Source: Opitutia bacterium UBA977 (GTDB taxonomy: Bacteria; Verrucomicrobiota; Verrucomicrobiia; Opitutales; Coraliomargaritaceae). Taken from it: a stretch of DNA of 8,021 nt. The DNA lies in contig DBBT01000028.1 of assembly GCA_002292345.1 (NCBI GenBank), positions 27,840-35,860 of the forward strand. Reading direction: 5' to 3'. Below are positions 1 to 6,948 of this stretch, piece after piece (position 1 is the stretch's first letter; every line of letters starts with the position of its first letter). A model generated the notes under the pieces. The model did no database searches. It was not told where the DNA came from and worked only from the letters and a program-made list of their open reading frames with translations. The translations under genes were made by a program, and so were the position numbers.

Positions 1-44
1 TTAGGTGTAAATATGTTCACTATTAATTGGAAGTGTAAACTCTG

Positions 45-76
45 CTGGTAGCGACACTCTTGTCGCTTTTTACCAG
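45..76. repeat. Hairpin / short palindromic repeat upstream of the MFS gene
   Basis: Two nested perfect stems are visible. CTGGTA (45-50) pairs with TACCAG (71-76), and GCGACA (51-56) pairs with TGTCGC (61-66). The loop is CTCT and there is a TTTT bulge on the right side. The structure ends 54 bases before the transporter start, and no U-run follows the outer stem, so it is not a textbook terminator. It resembles a dispersed extragenic palindrome; a role in the transporter leader RNA is possible but unsupported. No gene is visible in 1-130. Confidence 0.6.
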
Positions 77-130
77 ATTAGCTTTGCCGCTTGCGCTTTG
101 AGAACGCTGAGCTAGCAATTTCGACGACTT

Positions 131-1339
131 ATGCAAATGACCCTCAAACACCGACGCTACATGATGTGGGTGGTGATGTGCCTGATGTTCATGCCGCCAG
201 GCATGTGGGTGCCGTCGTTGCCAAATATTCTTGAGGCGCAGGGGGTACGGTGGGTGTTGCCGTATGCAATGGCGTTGACGCCCTTGTGTGCAATGTTCTC
301 GGCATTGATGTTTGGCGCATTGTCTGATCGAAAGATGAATGCGGAGAAACTGCTGGGGGCTTTGGCGATCTTTGGTGCGTTCTTTTTGTGGCTTGGTTTT
401 TTCGCATTGGAGCATCGCTGGCACCCGGGCTGGTATCTGTTCTTTCAAGGCTGTAATGCGCTGATCTCGGGGCCAATGTTTGCGCTGATCACTAAAATTA
501 AGCTGGTGAATCTGCCGAATGCGGCAAAGAGCTTTCCGTTGTATGCGGTTGGAGGAACCGTCGGGTGGATGGCGGGCGGTTGCATCGTTAGTTGGTTTGC
601 GCTGGATCAGTCCGCAGACACGGGGCAATGGGCGGCCTATATTCGACTCTTGATGGGCTTCCTTTGTTTCTTGCTGCCAGCCACGCCGCCGACGGACCAC
701 GTGAGCCGTGGCTGGCGAGCGGCCTTGGGATTGACTGCGTTTAAGCTGCTCAAAGTCCGCGAGCTGCGGGTTTTTTACTTCGCCTCAGCCTTATTTGCGA
801 TTCCCTGTGTGTCATTTTATATGTTGGTGCCAACAATGTTGATGGAGTTTGGTAGCCTGTATCCAACCGCTCAGATGACGTTGGGGCAGGTGGTTGAAAT
901 CGGCTCAATGCTTTTTCTCAGCATGGTGGCCGGGCGTTTTCGTATTCGCTGGTTCTTGATCGTCGGGATGGTGTTGGGGCTTGCGCGTTTTGCACTGTTT
1001 GCCTTGGCAGGAGACTTGGGTCTGCTAGCGCTGATTTGGCTGGGAATCGCACTACACGGACCGATTTATACTTTCACGATGGTGGCTGGTCGGATCTTCC
1101 TTGATAAGCGCGTGCCAGACACGATGCGCGGACAAGCACAAGCACTCTATCAGTTGCTGGTCGGCAGCGTGGCAGGCATTGTCGGCAGTTTCTTTTGCGA
1201 AGTAGTCTACCAGCAGCATGTCACGGAGAAGCTCAGTAGCTGGTCCGTTTTCTGGTGGGCGTTGGCCGGATTCACGCTGATCCCCTTGGCCTACTTCTTT
1301 ATCGGGGTGATTGGTAAGTCGAGCGAGCAGGAGCAGTAG
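131..1339 (+). CDS. MFS transporter, nucleoside:H+ symporter-like
   Basis: This is a 402-residue polytopic inner-membrane protein, a usual length for a 12-helix major facilitator carrier. After a short basic N-terminus (KHRR, residues 6-9) comes a first helix containing MPPGMWVPSLP. The loop between helices 2 and 3 carries an MFS motif-A-like GALSDRKMNAEKLLG (about 63-76). GTVGWMAGG (142-150) lies in helix 5, LPATPP (182-187) precedes the central loop, and a conserved-looking RVPDTMRGQAQALY (327-340) sits between helices 10 and 11. These last motifs are what I associate with the NupG/XapB-type nucleoside symporter group (Nuc_H_symport), so a nucleoside or similar small polar substrate is likely but not proven. 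The start is the first ATG after an in-frame TAG at 113; ATG at 137 is an alternative. No Shine-Dalgarno sequence is seen. No nucleoside-catabolism gene is adjacent, so context does not identify the substrate. Confidence 0.85.
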   Translation: MQMTLKHRRYMMWVVMCLMFMPPGMWVPSLPNILEAQGVRWVLPYAMALTPLCAMFSALMFGALSDRKMNAEKLLGALAIFGAFFLWLGFFALEHRWHPGWYLFFQGCNALISGPMFALITKIKLVNLPNAAKSFPLYAVGGTVGWMAGGCIVSWFALDQSADTGQWAAYIRLLMGFLCFLLPATPPTDHVSRGWRAALGLTAFKLLKVRELRVFYFASALFAIPCVSFYMLVPTMLMEFGSLYPTAQMTLGQVVEIGSMLFLSMVAGRFRIRWFLIVGMVLGLARFALFALAGDLGLLALIWLGIALHGPIYTFTMVAGRIFLDKRVPDTMRGQAQALYQLLVGSVAGIVGSFFCEVVYQQHVTEKLSSWSVFWWALAGFTLIPLAYFFIGVIGKSSEQEQ

Positions 1340-1340
1340 C

Positions 1341-1456
1341 TTCCACTATGTTTCCCGCTCAGTTTTGCGGAGCGTGCTTGGGGAGCCGCTAACAAGCTCC
1401 CTGCGGGAAGCTCGTTCCACTACAATTGGGATAGGAGCGTGGGCGACCCGGCCACG
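1341..1456. repeat. Cluster of short imperfect palindromes between transporter and mutS
   Basis: Three hairpin-forming words occur in about 100 bases. CGCTC (1356-1360) pairs with GAGCG (1370-1374). AACAAGCTCCC (1391-1401) pairs with GGGAAGCTCGTT (1405-1416), with one mismatch, one bulge and a TGC loop. CGTGG (1438-1442) pairs with CCACG (1452-1456) around a GC-rich core. The 8-base word TTCCACTA occurs directly repeated at 1341-1348 and 1415-1422, bracketing the first two hairpins. The arrangement looks like an accumulation of dispersed extragenic palindromic elements rather than a gene; no ORF with protein-like features lies here. Confidence 0.55.
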
Positions 1457-1472
1457 TTGATCTGATCTATAC

Positions 1473-1502
1473 GAGGGCGCATCGCCCTCACTCTTTTGCT
1501 TT
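1473..1502 (+). terminator. Probable rho-independent terminator between converging genes
   Basis: A perfect 7-base-pair stem, GAGGGCG (1473-1479) with CGCCCTC (1483-1489), encloses the loop CAT. On the + strand it is followed after two bases by a T-rich tract (CTCTTTTGCTTTTT) running into the mutS stop codon. In that orientation it would end transcription from the transporter gene, about 130 bases past its stop. On the - strand it lies 13 bases past the mutS stop but has no U-run after it, so it would be a poorer mutS terminator. The T-tract is interrupted, and the hairpin could be another member of the palindrome families in this gap. Confidence 0.5.
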
Positions 1503-4076
1503 TTAGAATAATGCCAACTGATCGTCTTCGCGGTCGGTGTTTTCGCCAGATTGCTCCTTTTTCATACGCTTACGCAGGAGGTTGTGCGAGGAGTCGTCGG
1601 CTTCGAGGCGTTCGAGTATCGTTTTGGCGCGGTCGATCACGGTGGTCGGCAATCCCGCTAAGCGGGCGACTTGAATCCCGTAGGAGCGGTCGGCGGCGCC
1701 TTTAATTACTTGGCGCACGAAGATGATTTCGTCGTTCCACTCCTTCACGGCCACCGAGTAGTTCTCTAGGCGGGCCTGCGTTTTGGCCAATTGTGTGAGC
1801 TCGTGGTAGTGCGTGGCAAATAGGGTGCGCGGGCCGTCAGCGTCCTTCGGATGCAGATGCTCGATCACCGCCCATGCGATGGAGAGGCCGTCGTAGGTAC
1901 TAGTGCCACGGCCGATTTCGTCGAGGATGACGAGGCTTCGCGGGGTGGCGTTGTTGAGAATATTGGCAGTCTCATTCATCTCGACCATGAAGGTCGAATT
2001 GCCGCGGGCAAGTTCGTCGCTCGCGCCAACGCGCGAGAAGATGCGATCGACGAGACCGATCTGGCAGCTCTTCGCGGGCACCCATGCCCCGGTTTGGGCC
2101 ATCAGCACAATCAAGGCGATCTGGCGAATGTAAGTCGATTTACCAGCCATGTTGGGCCCAGTGATTAGCGCGATTTGTGGAGTGTCGGCATTGACGCCTG
2201 AGCTGGAGAGGCTGGTGTCGTTGGGCACGAAGGCATGTGCACCGGCGAGGCCGAGACGTTCGGCGCGCAGCATTTGCTCAACAACGGGGTGGCGACCTTG
2301 GTTGATTCGTAGCTGGTCAGAGTGGTCAAGCTGCGGCCTGCAGTAGTCCCACTCGCGGGCGAGTGCGCCCCAGCCGATCAGTACATCGATCTCGGCAAGT
2401 GCTTCGGCGGTCTCTTTGAGTGCATTGGCATGCTCGAGGATCGATAGAATCAAGGCATTAAATAATTTCTCTTCACAGCCGAGGGATTTCTCCTCAGCGC
2501 TGAGAATCTCGCGTTCGCGCTCTTTCAACACACTCGTGGTGTAGCGCTCGGCGTTTTTCATGGTCTGTTTGCGTACGTAGTCGTCGGGGACGAGGGCGAC
2601 GTTACTCTTAGTCACTTCAATGAAGTAGCCAAAGGCCCCGTTGAAACGGATGCGTAGATTTTTGATGCCGGTGCGCTCTTGTTCGGCGAGTTCGAATTCG
2701 CTGAGCCATTGCTGGCTGTCGCGGGTCAGACTGCGGATGCGGTCGAGCTCTGCGTCGAAGCCGTCGCGAATCGTGCCGCCGTCGCCGATCTTGCCAGGTA
2801 ATTCATCGGCAAGGGCGCGGTTGAGCAGTTCGGACAGTGGCTCAAAGTCGTGGATGCGCTCTGCGATGGCGGCGACCGGCGTGTCGGGGAATTCCAGTAG
2901 TGTGCCGGAGATGGCGGGTAATGAGGCGAGGGTATCGCGCACGCCGCCAAGTTCGCGCGGGTTGCGCAGACGGTTTTGCAGGCGGCCGAGAATGCGCTCG
3001 ATGTCGCGAATGCCTTTGAGATGTTTTTGCAGCTCGGTTGAAAGTCCCGGACCTGCAACGAACTCGGCTACACAGTCTTGCCGGCGTTGCACTTCGATCA
3101 GGTTGAGTTCGGGCGCGCACAGCCAGCGCTCGAGCAGGCGGGCGCCGGGCGCAGTCACGCTGCCGTCCATCGCCGAGAGCAGTGAGCCGTGGCGGGTATT
3201 GGCAGCGGATTTGAAGATTTCGAGGTTACGCAGGGTCGCGGGATCGAGTAGCAGGGTCTTCTCGCTGCTGTACTCGCTGAGTTTACGGAGATTCTCCGGT
3301 TTGGCGCAGAGTGTTTCGGTCGAGTAATGCACTAGTGCGCCCGCTGCGCCGAGGGCAGGATGGTCGCGGTCGATGCCGAAGCCTTCGAGGTTGAGGACGC
3401 CGAGGGTCTCCATCACGGATTGCGCGCCGGCGACTTCGTCAAAGTGATAGTCGGGAATCTTGGTCACAGCGCGACCGTCGCACAAAGAGGTGAAGAGTTC
3501 ATTGAACTTGGCGGCATCCGGATGGCTTTCCCAATTAGAGGCGGCGTTTTCTGGCACGATGATCTCGCGAGGGTCGATACCCTCAAAGGCCGCGAACAAA
3601 TTCTCGGGGCGTGCGTCGGAGGCGACAACAAATTCGCCCGTGGTCAAGTCGAGCCAAGCGGCGTGCAGTTGTTGCTTCTCTAGTGAGAGTGCGAGCAGGA
3701 AGTGATTACGCTGGGCATCGATCTGGGTGTCGGCGAGGCGGGTGCCGGGGGTGATGATGCGAGTGAGCGCGCGCTTGACCAGTTTGCCAGGTTGCGGCGT
3801 CTCAACCTGATCGACAATTGCAACTTTGACGCCTTGATCGAGAAGCTTCTGAATGTAGGTCTCGGAAGCGTGGAAAGGAATGCCAGCCATCGGCATGCCG
3901 TGGCGGTGGGTCAGTGTGATGCCGAGCAGTTGCGCGCCGCGCTCGGCATCTTGTAGGAATATTTCGTAAAAGTCCCCCAAGCGAAACATCAATAAAGTAT
4001 CATCAGCGAGCTGGCCACGAATCTCGTGCCATTGCTGCATCATTGGGGTTACTTTCTTGGGCTTCTCGGCGGACAT
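1503..4076 (-). CDS. mutS: DNA mismatch repair protein MutS
   Basis: This cytoplasmic ATPase recognises base mismatches and small loops and starts methyl-independent or MutH-type repair with MutL. At 857 residues it is full length (E. coli MutS is 853). The order of parts is canonical. The N-terminal mismatch-binding domain starts at KVTPMMQQW (8-16) and carries the Phe-x-Glu wedge in GDFYEIF (F36, E38). Connector, lever and clamp regions follow (about 125-540). The ATPase domain has Walker A GPNMAGKST (640-648), STFMVEM (694-700), Walker B LVILDEIGRGTST (715-727) and the His switch ATHYHEL (754-760). The C-terminus is a charged linker ending in DDQLALF, where QLALF (853-857) matches a beta-clamp-binding pentapeptide. 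No residue of the active site appears missing and no frame break is seen. No mutL is in the window. The start ATG at 4076 has no Shine-Dalgarno sequence upstream. It converges on the transporter gene and diverges from the hydrolase gene. Confidence 0.98.
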   Translation of the reverse strand: MSAEKPKKVTPMMQQWHEIRGQLADDTLLMFRLGDFYEIFLQDAERGAQLLGITLTHRHGMPMAGIPFHASETYIQKLLDQGVKVAIVDQVETPQPGKLVKRALTRIITPGTRLADTQIDAQRNHFLLALSLEKQQLHAAWLDLTTGEFVVASDARPENLFAAFEGIDPREIIVPENAASNWESHPDAAKFNELFTSLCDGRAVTKIPDYHFDEVAGAQSVMETLGVLNLEGFGIDRDHPALGAAGALVHYSTETLCAKPENLRKLSEYSSEKTLLLDPATLRNLEIFKSAANTRHGSLLSAMDGSVTAPGARLLERWLCAPELNLIEVQRRQDCVAEFVAGPGLSTELQKHLKGIRDIERILGRLQNRLRNPRELGGVRDTLASLPAISGTLLEFPDTPVAAIAERIHDFEPLSELLNRALADELPGKIGDGGTIRDGFDAELDRIRSLTRDSQQWLSEFELAEQERTGIKNLRIRFNGAFGYFIEVTKSNVALVPDDYVRKQTMKNAERYTTSVLKEREREILSAEEKSLGCEEKLFNALILSILEHANALKETAEALAEIDVLIGWGALAREWDYCRPQLDHSDQLRINQGRHPVVEQMLRAERLGLAGAHAFVPNDTSLSSSGVNADTPQIALITGPNMAGKSTYIRQIALIVLMAQTGAWVPAKSCQIGLVDRIFSRVGASDELARGNSTFMVEMNETANILNNATPRSLVILDEIGRGTSTYDGLSIAWAVIEHLHPKDADGPRTLFATHYHELTQLAKTQARLENYSVAVKEWNDEIIFVRQVIKGAADRSYGIQVARLAGLPTTVIDRAKTILERLEADDSSHNLLRKRMKKEQSGENTDREDDQLALF

Positions 4077-4100
4077 AGTTTGAAAGGAAAGAGCCCACTA

Positions 4101-4227
4101 ATTACGCGAATGAACGCGAATCAAAAATAATGCACATTAGCGAAAATTGATAGATTTTGAGCCTTTTCATCCTCTGGTACGTTCTTTAGCGGAAATGATT
4201 CGTGACAATTCATGCCATTCGTGGGCA
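4101..4227. repeat. Periodic intergenic repeat in the mutS/hydrolase divergent gap
   Basis: The left part has two tandem 10-base units, ACGCGAATGA (4104-4113) and ACGCGAATCA (4114-4123). The right part has three near-copies of ATTCGTG at close to 10-base spacing: ATTCGTGACA (4198-4207), ATTCATGCC (4208-4216) and ATTCGTGGGCA (4217-4227). Between them lie two related words, ATTAGCGAAAA (4136-4146) and TTTAGCGGAAA (4185-4195). The words resemble a dispersed extragenic repeat family that I recall from memory in other bacterial genomes; this needs a search. The right end is 12 bases before the hydrolase ATG, so this element occupies the space where both promoters should be. Confidence 0.55.
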
Positions 4228-4239
4228 AATGCGGGACCT

Positions 4240-5082
4240 ATGGCAGCCATAAAGCTCAATTCTCTTCGGTTTGAAAATCCTAAAGCACCCGCATTAGTCA
4301 TTCTGCATGGACTGCTTGGGGCGTCGCGCAACTGGAAGACGATCGGTAAGGCGCTGAAAGATCGCTTTGATGTTCACATCTTGGATCTGCGTAACCACGG
4401 CAGTTCGCCGCATGCGGAAACGATGCGTTGGTCTGAGCTAAACGCCGATTTGTCTGCCTATCTTCGTGTGCACGATCTAAAAAACGTCACACTAATGGGG
4501 CATAGCCTCGGCGGCAAGATTGCGATGCGGTTTGCCTGCGGCCATTCGGCCGTGGTCGCAAAACTGATCATCGTCGATATCGCAGCGAAGAAGTATCCGC
4601 CGTATCACGATGCCGAGTTTCGCGCGATGAAGCGCGTGCCTGCAGGCGCCATCGAGAATCGCCGCGAAGCGGAAGAGCTGTTGAAGCCGCTGATCCCGGA
4701 TTGGGGACTGCGGCAATTTGTGATGACGAACCTGGTGCGCGGGGAGTTCGGCCTAAAATGGCAGTGCAACCTCGAAGTGCTGCATTCAAGTTTACAGGTG
4801 CTGCGTCAGAACTCGCTCAGCGGGCTCGATAACTTCAAGGGACCAACTCTGCTCATCACTGGCGGGAAGTCCGATTTTGTAAAAGGCGGCGACGTCAAAG
4901 CAATGCGCGAATGGCTACCGAATATTAAACAAGCCAGTATTCCTCAGGCCGGGCACAATGTGCACGTCGATGACCGTAAGGGTTTCTTAGATGCGCTGAA
5001 CAAATGGTTGCAAGGCAGCGGTAGCATTAAAACTGCGAAGTCGAACCGACCTAAGCCCACCGAGCCGAAACATCGCGATTAA
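4240..5082 (+). CDS. Alpha/beta hydrolase, YbfF/ABHD11-like esterase
   Basis: This is a 280-residue single-domain alpha/beta-hydrolase, probably cytoplasmic because no signal peptide is seen. Family features appear in order. LVILHGLLGASRNW (19-32) gives the HG oxyanion loop, and LDLRNHGSSPH (48-58) is the typical strand-4 region. GHSLGG (87-92) holds the nucleophile Ser89. An acid residue is likely Asp212 in GGKSDF, and the catalytic His is in AGHNVH (His239). The combination LRNHG plus IIVDIA (110-115) points to the YbfF/ABHD11 group of small-ester or thioester hydrolases; the natural substrate is unknown. The C-terminal ~20 residues form a Lys/Pro-rich tail beyond the fold. The frame stays open upstream to a TTG at 4147, but those 31 codons run through the intergenic repeat and give no family-like sequence, so the ATG at 4240 is preferred. 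Only a weak GGGA lies 3 bases before it. Confidence 0.88.
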   Translation: MAAIKLNSLRFENPKAPALVILHGLLGASRNWKTIGKALKDRFDVHILDLRNHGSSPHAETMRWSELNADLSAYLRVHDLKNVTLMGHSLGGKIAMRFACGHSAVVAKLIIVDIAAKKYPPYHDAEFRAMKRVPAGAIENRREAEELLKPLIPDWGLRQFVMTNLVRGEFGLKWQCNLEVLHSSLQVLRQNSLSGLDNFKGPTLLITGGKSDFVKGGDVKAMREWLPNIKQASIPQAGHNVHVDDRKGFLDALNKWLQGSGSIKTAKSNRPKPTEPKHRD

Positions 5083-5096
5083 CCGCTTCCATCGGG

Positions 5097-5169
5097 TGTA
5101 GCGTCGTTGCTTGCAACGGCCTACATAGTTATGTCTCATGGCTGAGCGTTGGCCGTTGCAAGCAACGGC
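5097..5169. repeat. Nested inverted repeat between hydrolase and polyprenyl synthase
   Basis: Two arms, 5103-5121 and 5151-5169, are reverse complements at 18 of 19 positions with a 29-base spacer. Each arm is also itself palindromic. In the first, CGTTGC pairs with GCAACG and an outer TGTAG/CTACA stem extends it (5097-5125). In the second, GCCGTTG pairs with CAACGGC (5153-5169). The RNA could therefore fold as two hairpins or one long stem. The A-run after the second arm (5173-5179) is not a U-run on the + strand, so this is not a standard terminator for the hydrolase gene. It looks like a dispersed palindromic element in an inverted pair. Confidence 0.65.
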
Positions 5170-5240
5170 ACCAAAAAAAGAACTCTATCAGTTGATTCAT
5201 TGTTTAACTTTTACACCTTCAAACTTTCATACTCAATAAA

Positions 5241-6266
5241 ATGACATCCCGCTCACAGTCCGAGGCCGATTCAGTGGCCGCAGCCGGTTTTTCCGAAGTT
5301 TACCAACCGGTAAAGTCTTATCTGGATGATCTGGACATCTTTTTGCAGTCCCAGGTGGAGCATTTGGAGCCTGAAGTGCAGGAACATGTGCGCTATGTGT
5401 TTGGCCACAGCGGTAAGCGCCTGCGGCCGATGTTGGTCGCTTACAGCGGCTGGCAGGGGCCAGCGGAAAACTGCGCCAAGGACCTAGTGATGTTAGGCTC
5501 GGTGATCGAATTAGTGCATCTCGCGACCTTGGTGCACGATGATATTTTGGATGAGGCAGACATACGTCACCGACAAGAGACAGCGGCAAAGAAATACGGC
5601 CCTGCTGCGGCGGTATTGATTGGCGATGTGTTGTTTTCGCACGCGCTCAAATTGGCCTCTGATTTTGATACGAACGAAGTCTGTCGCTCAGTGGCACAGG
5701 CGACAGCGCGTGTCTGTGCTGGCGAGATCGCGCAGACCTATCAGCGCGGGGAGGTGAACTATAGTCGCGAGTTCTATTTCCGCGTGATTCAGCTCAAGAC
5801 CGCCGAGCTATTCGAAGTATCCTGCCGTCTAGGCGCGAAAATCGCTGGTTACAGCGAGGCCTTTAGCGAGGCTGCGGGACTGTTCGGGCGTCATGTCGGC
5901 ATTGCGTATCAGATTTTTGATGACTTGGTGGATTTGTACGCCGAAGAGTCGATGATCGGTAAGACGCTAGGCACCGATCTGGCTAAGGGTAAGTTTACTC
6001 TGCCGCTGCTGCTGTTGCTGGAGAAGTTGCCCGAGAAAGAGCGCAACAGTCTGATGGCGCGCTTTAAGGCAGGCGACCAGACGGTGTCGGCTGACTTTAC
6101 CAAGCGCTTGCACGATTTTCCCGTTTTTGCAGAGGTGGTCGAAACCTTTGAGGCGGAGCTAGCTAAAGCGACCGATGCCGTGGCACCGTTCAGCGAGCTG
6201 CCACCAGCCGCGAGCATGCAGAAGATTGCCGAGCTAGTGCGTGCGCAACTGGGGCGAATTCAGTAG
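5241..6266 (+). CDS. Polyprenyl diphosphate synthase, long-chain trans type
   Basis: This 341-residue cytoplasmic isoprenyl synthase condenses isopentenyl diphosphate onto an allylic primer, probably to make the side chain of a respiratory quinone (IspB/HepT-like role). Signature elements are all present: SGKRLRP (57-63), first aspartate-rich motif DDILD (100-104), GEIAQ (161-165), KTAELF (186-191), second aspartate-rich motif DDLVD (227-231), and KTLGTDLAKGKFTLPL (241-256). The residue five before the first motif is Ala95, and the stretch VHLATLVHDD resembles the E. coli octaprenyl enzyme. By family rules a small residue here favours long products, so geranyl or farnesyl synthase is less likely. 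One oddity is DEADIRHRQETAA: the usual Arg-Arg after the first motif reads Arg109-His110. The start ATG at 5241 gives about 20 residues ahead of the first recognisable helix and has no Shine-Dalgarno sequence. Confidence 0.93.
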   Translation: MTSRSQSEADSVAAAGFSEVYQPVKSYLDDLDIFLQSQVEHLEPEVQEHVRYVFGHSGKRLRPMLVAYSGWQGPAENCAKDLVMLGSVIELVHLATLVHDDILDEADIRHRQETAAKKYGPAAAVLIGDVLFSHALKLASDFDTNEVCRSVAQATARVCAGEIAQTYQRGEVNYSREFYFRVIQLKTAELFEVSCRLGAKIAGYSEAFSEAAGLFGRHVGIAYQIFDDLVDLYAEESMIGKTLGTDLAKGKFTLPLLLLLEKLPEKERNSLMARFKAGDQTVSADFTKRLHDFPVFAEVVETFEAELAKATDAVAPFSELPPAASMQKIAELVRAQLGRIQ

Positions 6267-6313
6267 GAGTGGTTCGTTCGAGGTCGTGGGTTGGGCTTTA
6301 CTTCGAGTAACTC

Positions 6314-6817
6314 TCAACCTGCAACGCTTGCCTCCCACGCCTTGCGGCGCTCATCGGAAAAGCCCGCGATCCGGCCTTCATCGAAATCGATCATGTCCAT
6401 CACACTGTCGACCACACCGATCATTTCAGGATGCCCCATATTGGTCAGCGATTCGGCCAGGAACTCGCGGCCCATTTTAGTTTGTCCCTTATGAGTGACT
6501 TCTCGGTTCCACTCGATGGCGTTGAGGTCTTCAGGGAGGCATTCGCCGAGTAGGCGATCCAGTTCGATTTCGTCGTCACCAGCGGCTTCGACCGCAGCGA
6601 GCACTTGCTTGGGATCGATGCCGAGGTGCATGGATAAAAAGCGATCAAAGCCGCGGCAGAAATTCTTTTGGTAGGATTTCGGTAGCTCACCCGCCAAGTG
6701 CTTACGGCATTTGCTGATAAAGCGTGGCAAGTGCAGCAGTCCACAGGGGTGCGCTTGATACGGAGAGGGGAGGTCGAAACAAATTTCGCCGGTTGGTCCG
6801 AGGTCTTGGTCAGTCAT
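6314..6817 (-). CDS. DUF5069-like conserved protein of unknown function
   Basis: This is a 167-residue soluble protein without signal peptide or membrane segment. I recognise it as DUF5069-like from a block LPSPY (16-20), LHLPRFISKCRKHLAGEL (28-45) and FDRFLSMHLGI (57-67), followed by an acidic helical region and a second block with EWNREV (102-107), KMGREF (114-119) and MIDFDEGRI (142-150). The biochemical function is not known to me and no catalytic motif is evident. Five cysteines (13, 25, 37, 54, 93) are scattered without a CxxC pair, so a metal site is not obvious. It converges on the polyprenyl synthase gene with a 47-base gap that shows no clear terminator, and it is divergent from the disulfide-reductase gene. 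The start ATG at 6817 follows no Shine-Dalgarno sequence. Confidence 0.82.
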   Translation of the reverse strand: MTDQDLGPTGEICFDLPSPYQAHPCGLLHLPRFISKCRKHLAGELPKSYQKNFCRGFDRFLSMHLGIDPKQVLAAVEAAGDDEIELDRLLGECLPEDLNAIEWNREVTHKGQTKMGREFLAESLTNMGHPEMIGVVDSVMDMIDFDEGRIAGFSDERRKAWEASVAG

Positions 6818-6888
6818 GATGTAGCGAATGAAAGTGCGAAGGATAAAAGGTGCAAAGGTAAAAATTGTTGGAGCGAGGTTTGGTTTCG

Positions 6889-6917
6889 TTGTTTATTAAA
6901 ACAGTGATTGGAATAAG
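6889..6917 (+). promoter_or_regulatory. Weak candidate sigma70-type promoter for the disulfide reductase gene
   Basis: TTGTTT (6889-6894) and AATAAG (6912-6917) are separated by 17 bases, in the AT-rich gap between the divergent DUF5069 and reductase genes. The matches are only 3 of 6 and 4 of 6 to the E. coli consensus. It is placed sensibly, about 30 bases before the reductase start, but chance matches of this quality are common. Confidence 0.2.
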
Positions 6918-6948
6918 TTCAGGGTTTGGCATATCTGTTTGGATAGTT

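Noticed and set aside
23..700. 225-codon minus-strand open frame
   Set aside because: It lies antisense to the transporter gene, its translation is rich in Arg, His and Gln with low-complexity character, and it resembles no family; a shadow of the real gene.
2641..3327. 228-codon plus-strand open frame inside mutS
   Set aside because: Ser/Arg-rich shadow translation opposite a complete and conserved MutS; no initiation signal.
4101..4227. CRISPR-like array
   Set aside because: The units are about 10 bases, degenerate and without unique spacers of regular length.
4147..4239. Extended TTG start for the alpha/beta hydrolase
   Set aside because: The extra 31 codons translate an intergenic repeat, and homologous-looking sequence begins just after the ATG at 4240.
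5153..5179. Rho-independent terminator after the hydrolase
   Set aside because: The hairpin is strong but is followed by an A-run, not a T-run, on the coding strand; in the other orientation no gene ends here.
5189..5236. Sigma70 promoter for the polyprenyl synthase in the AT-rich gap
   Set aside because: TTGATT, TTGTTT and CATACT-like words are present, but no pair combines good matches with 16-18 base spacing.
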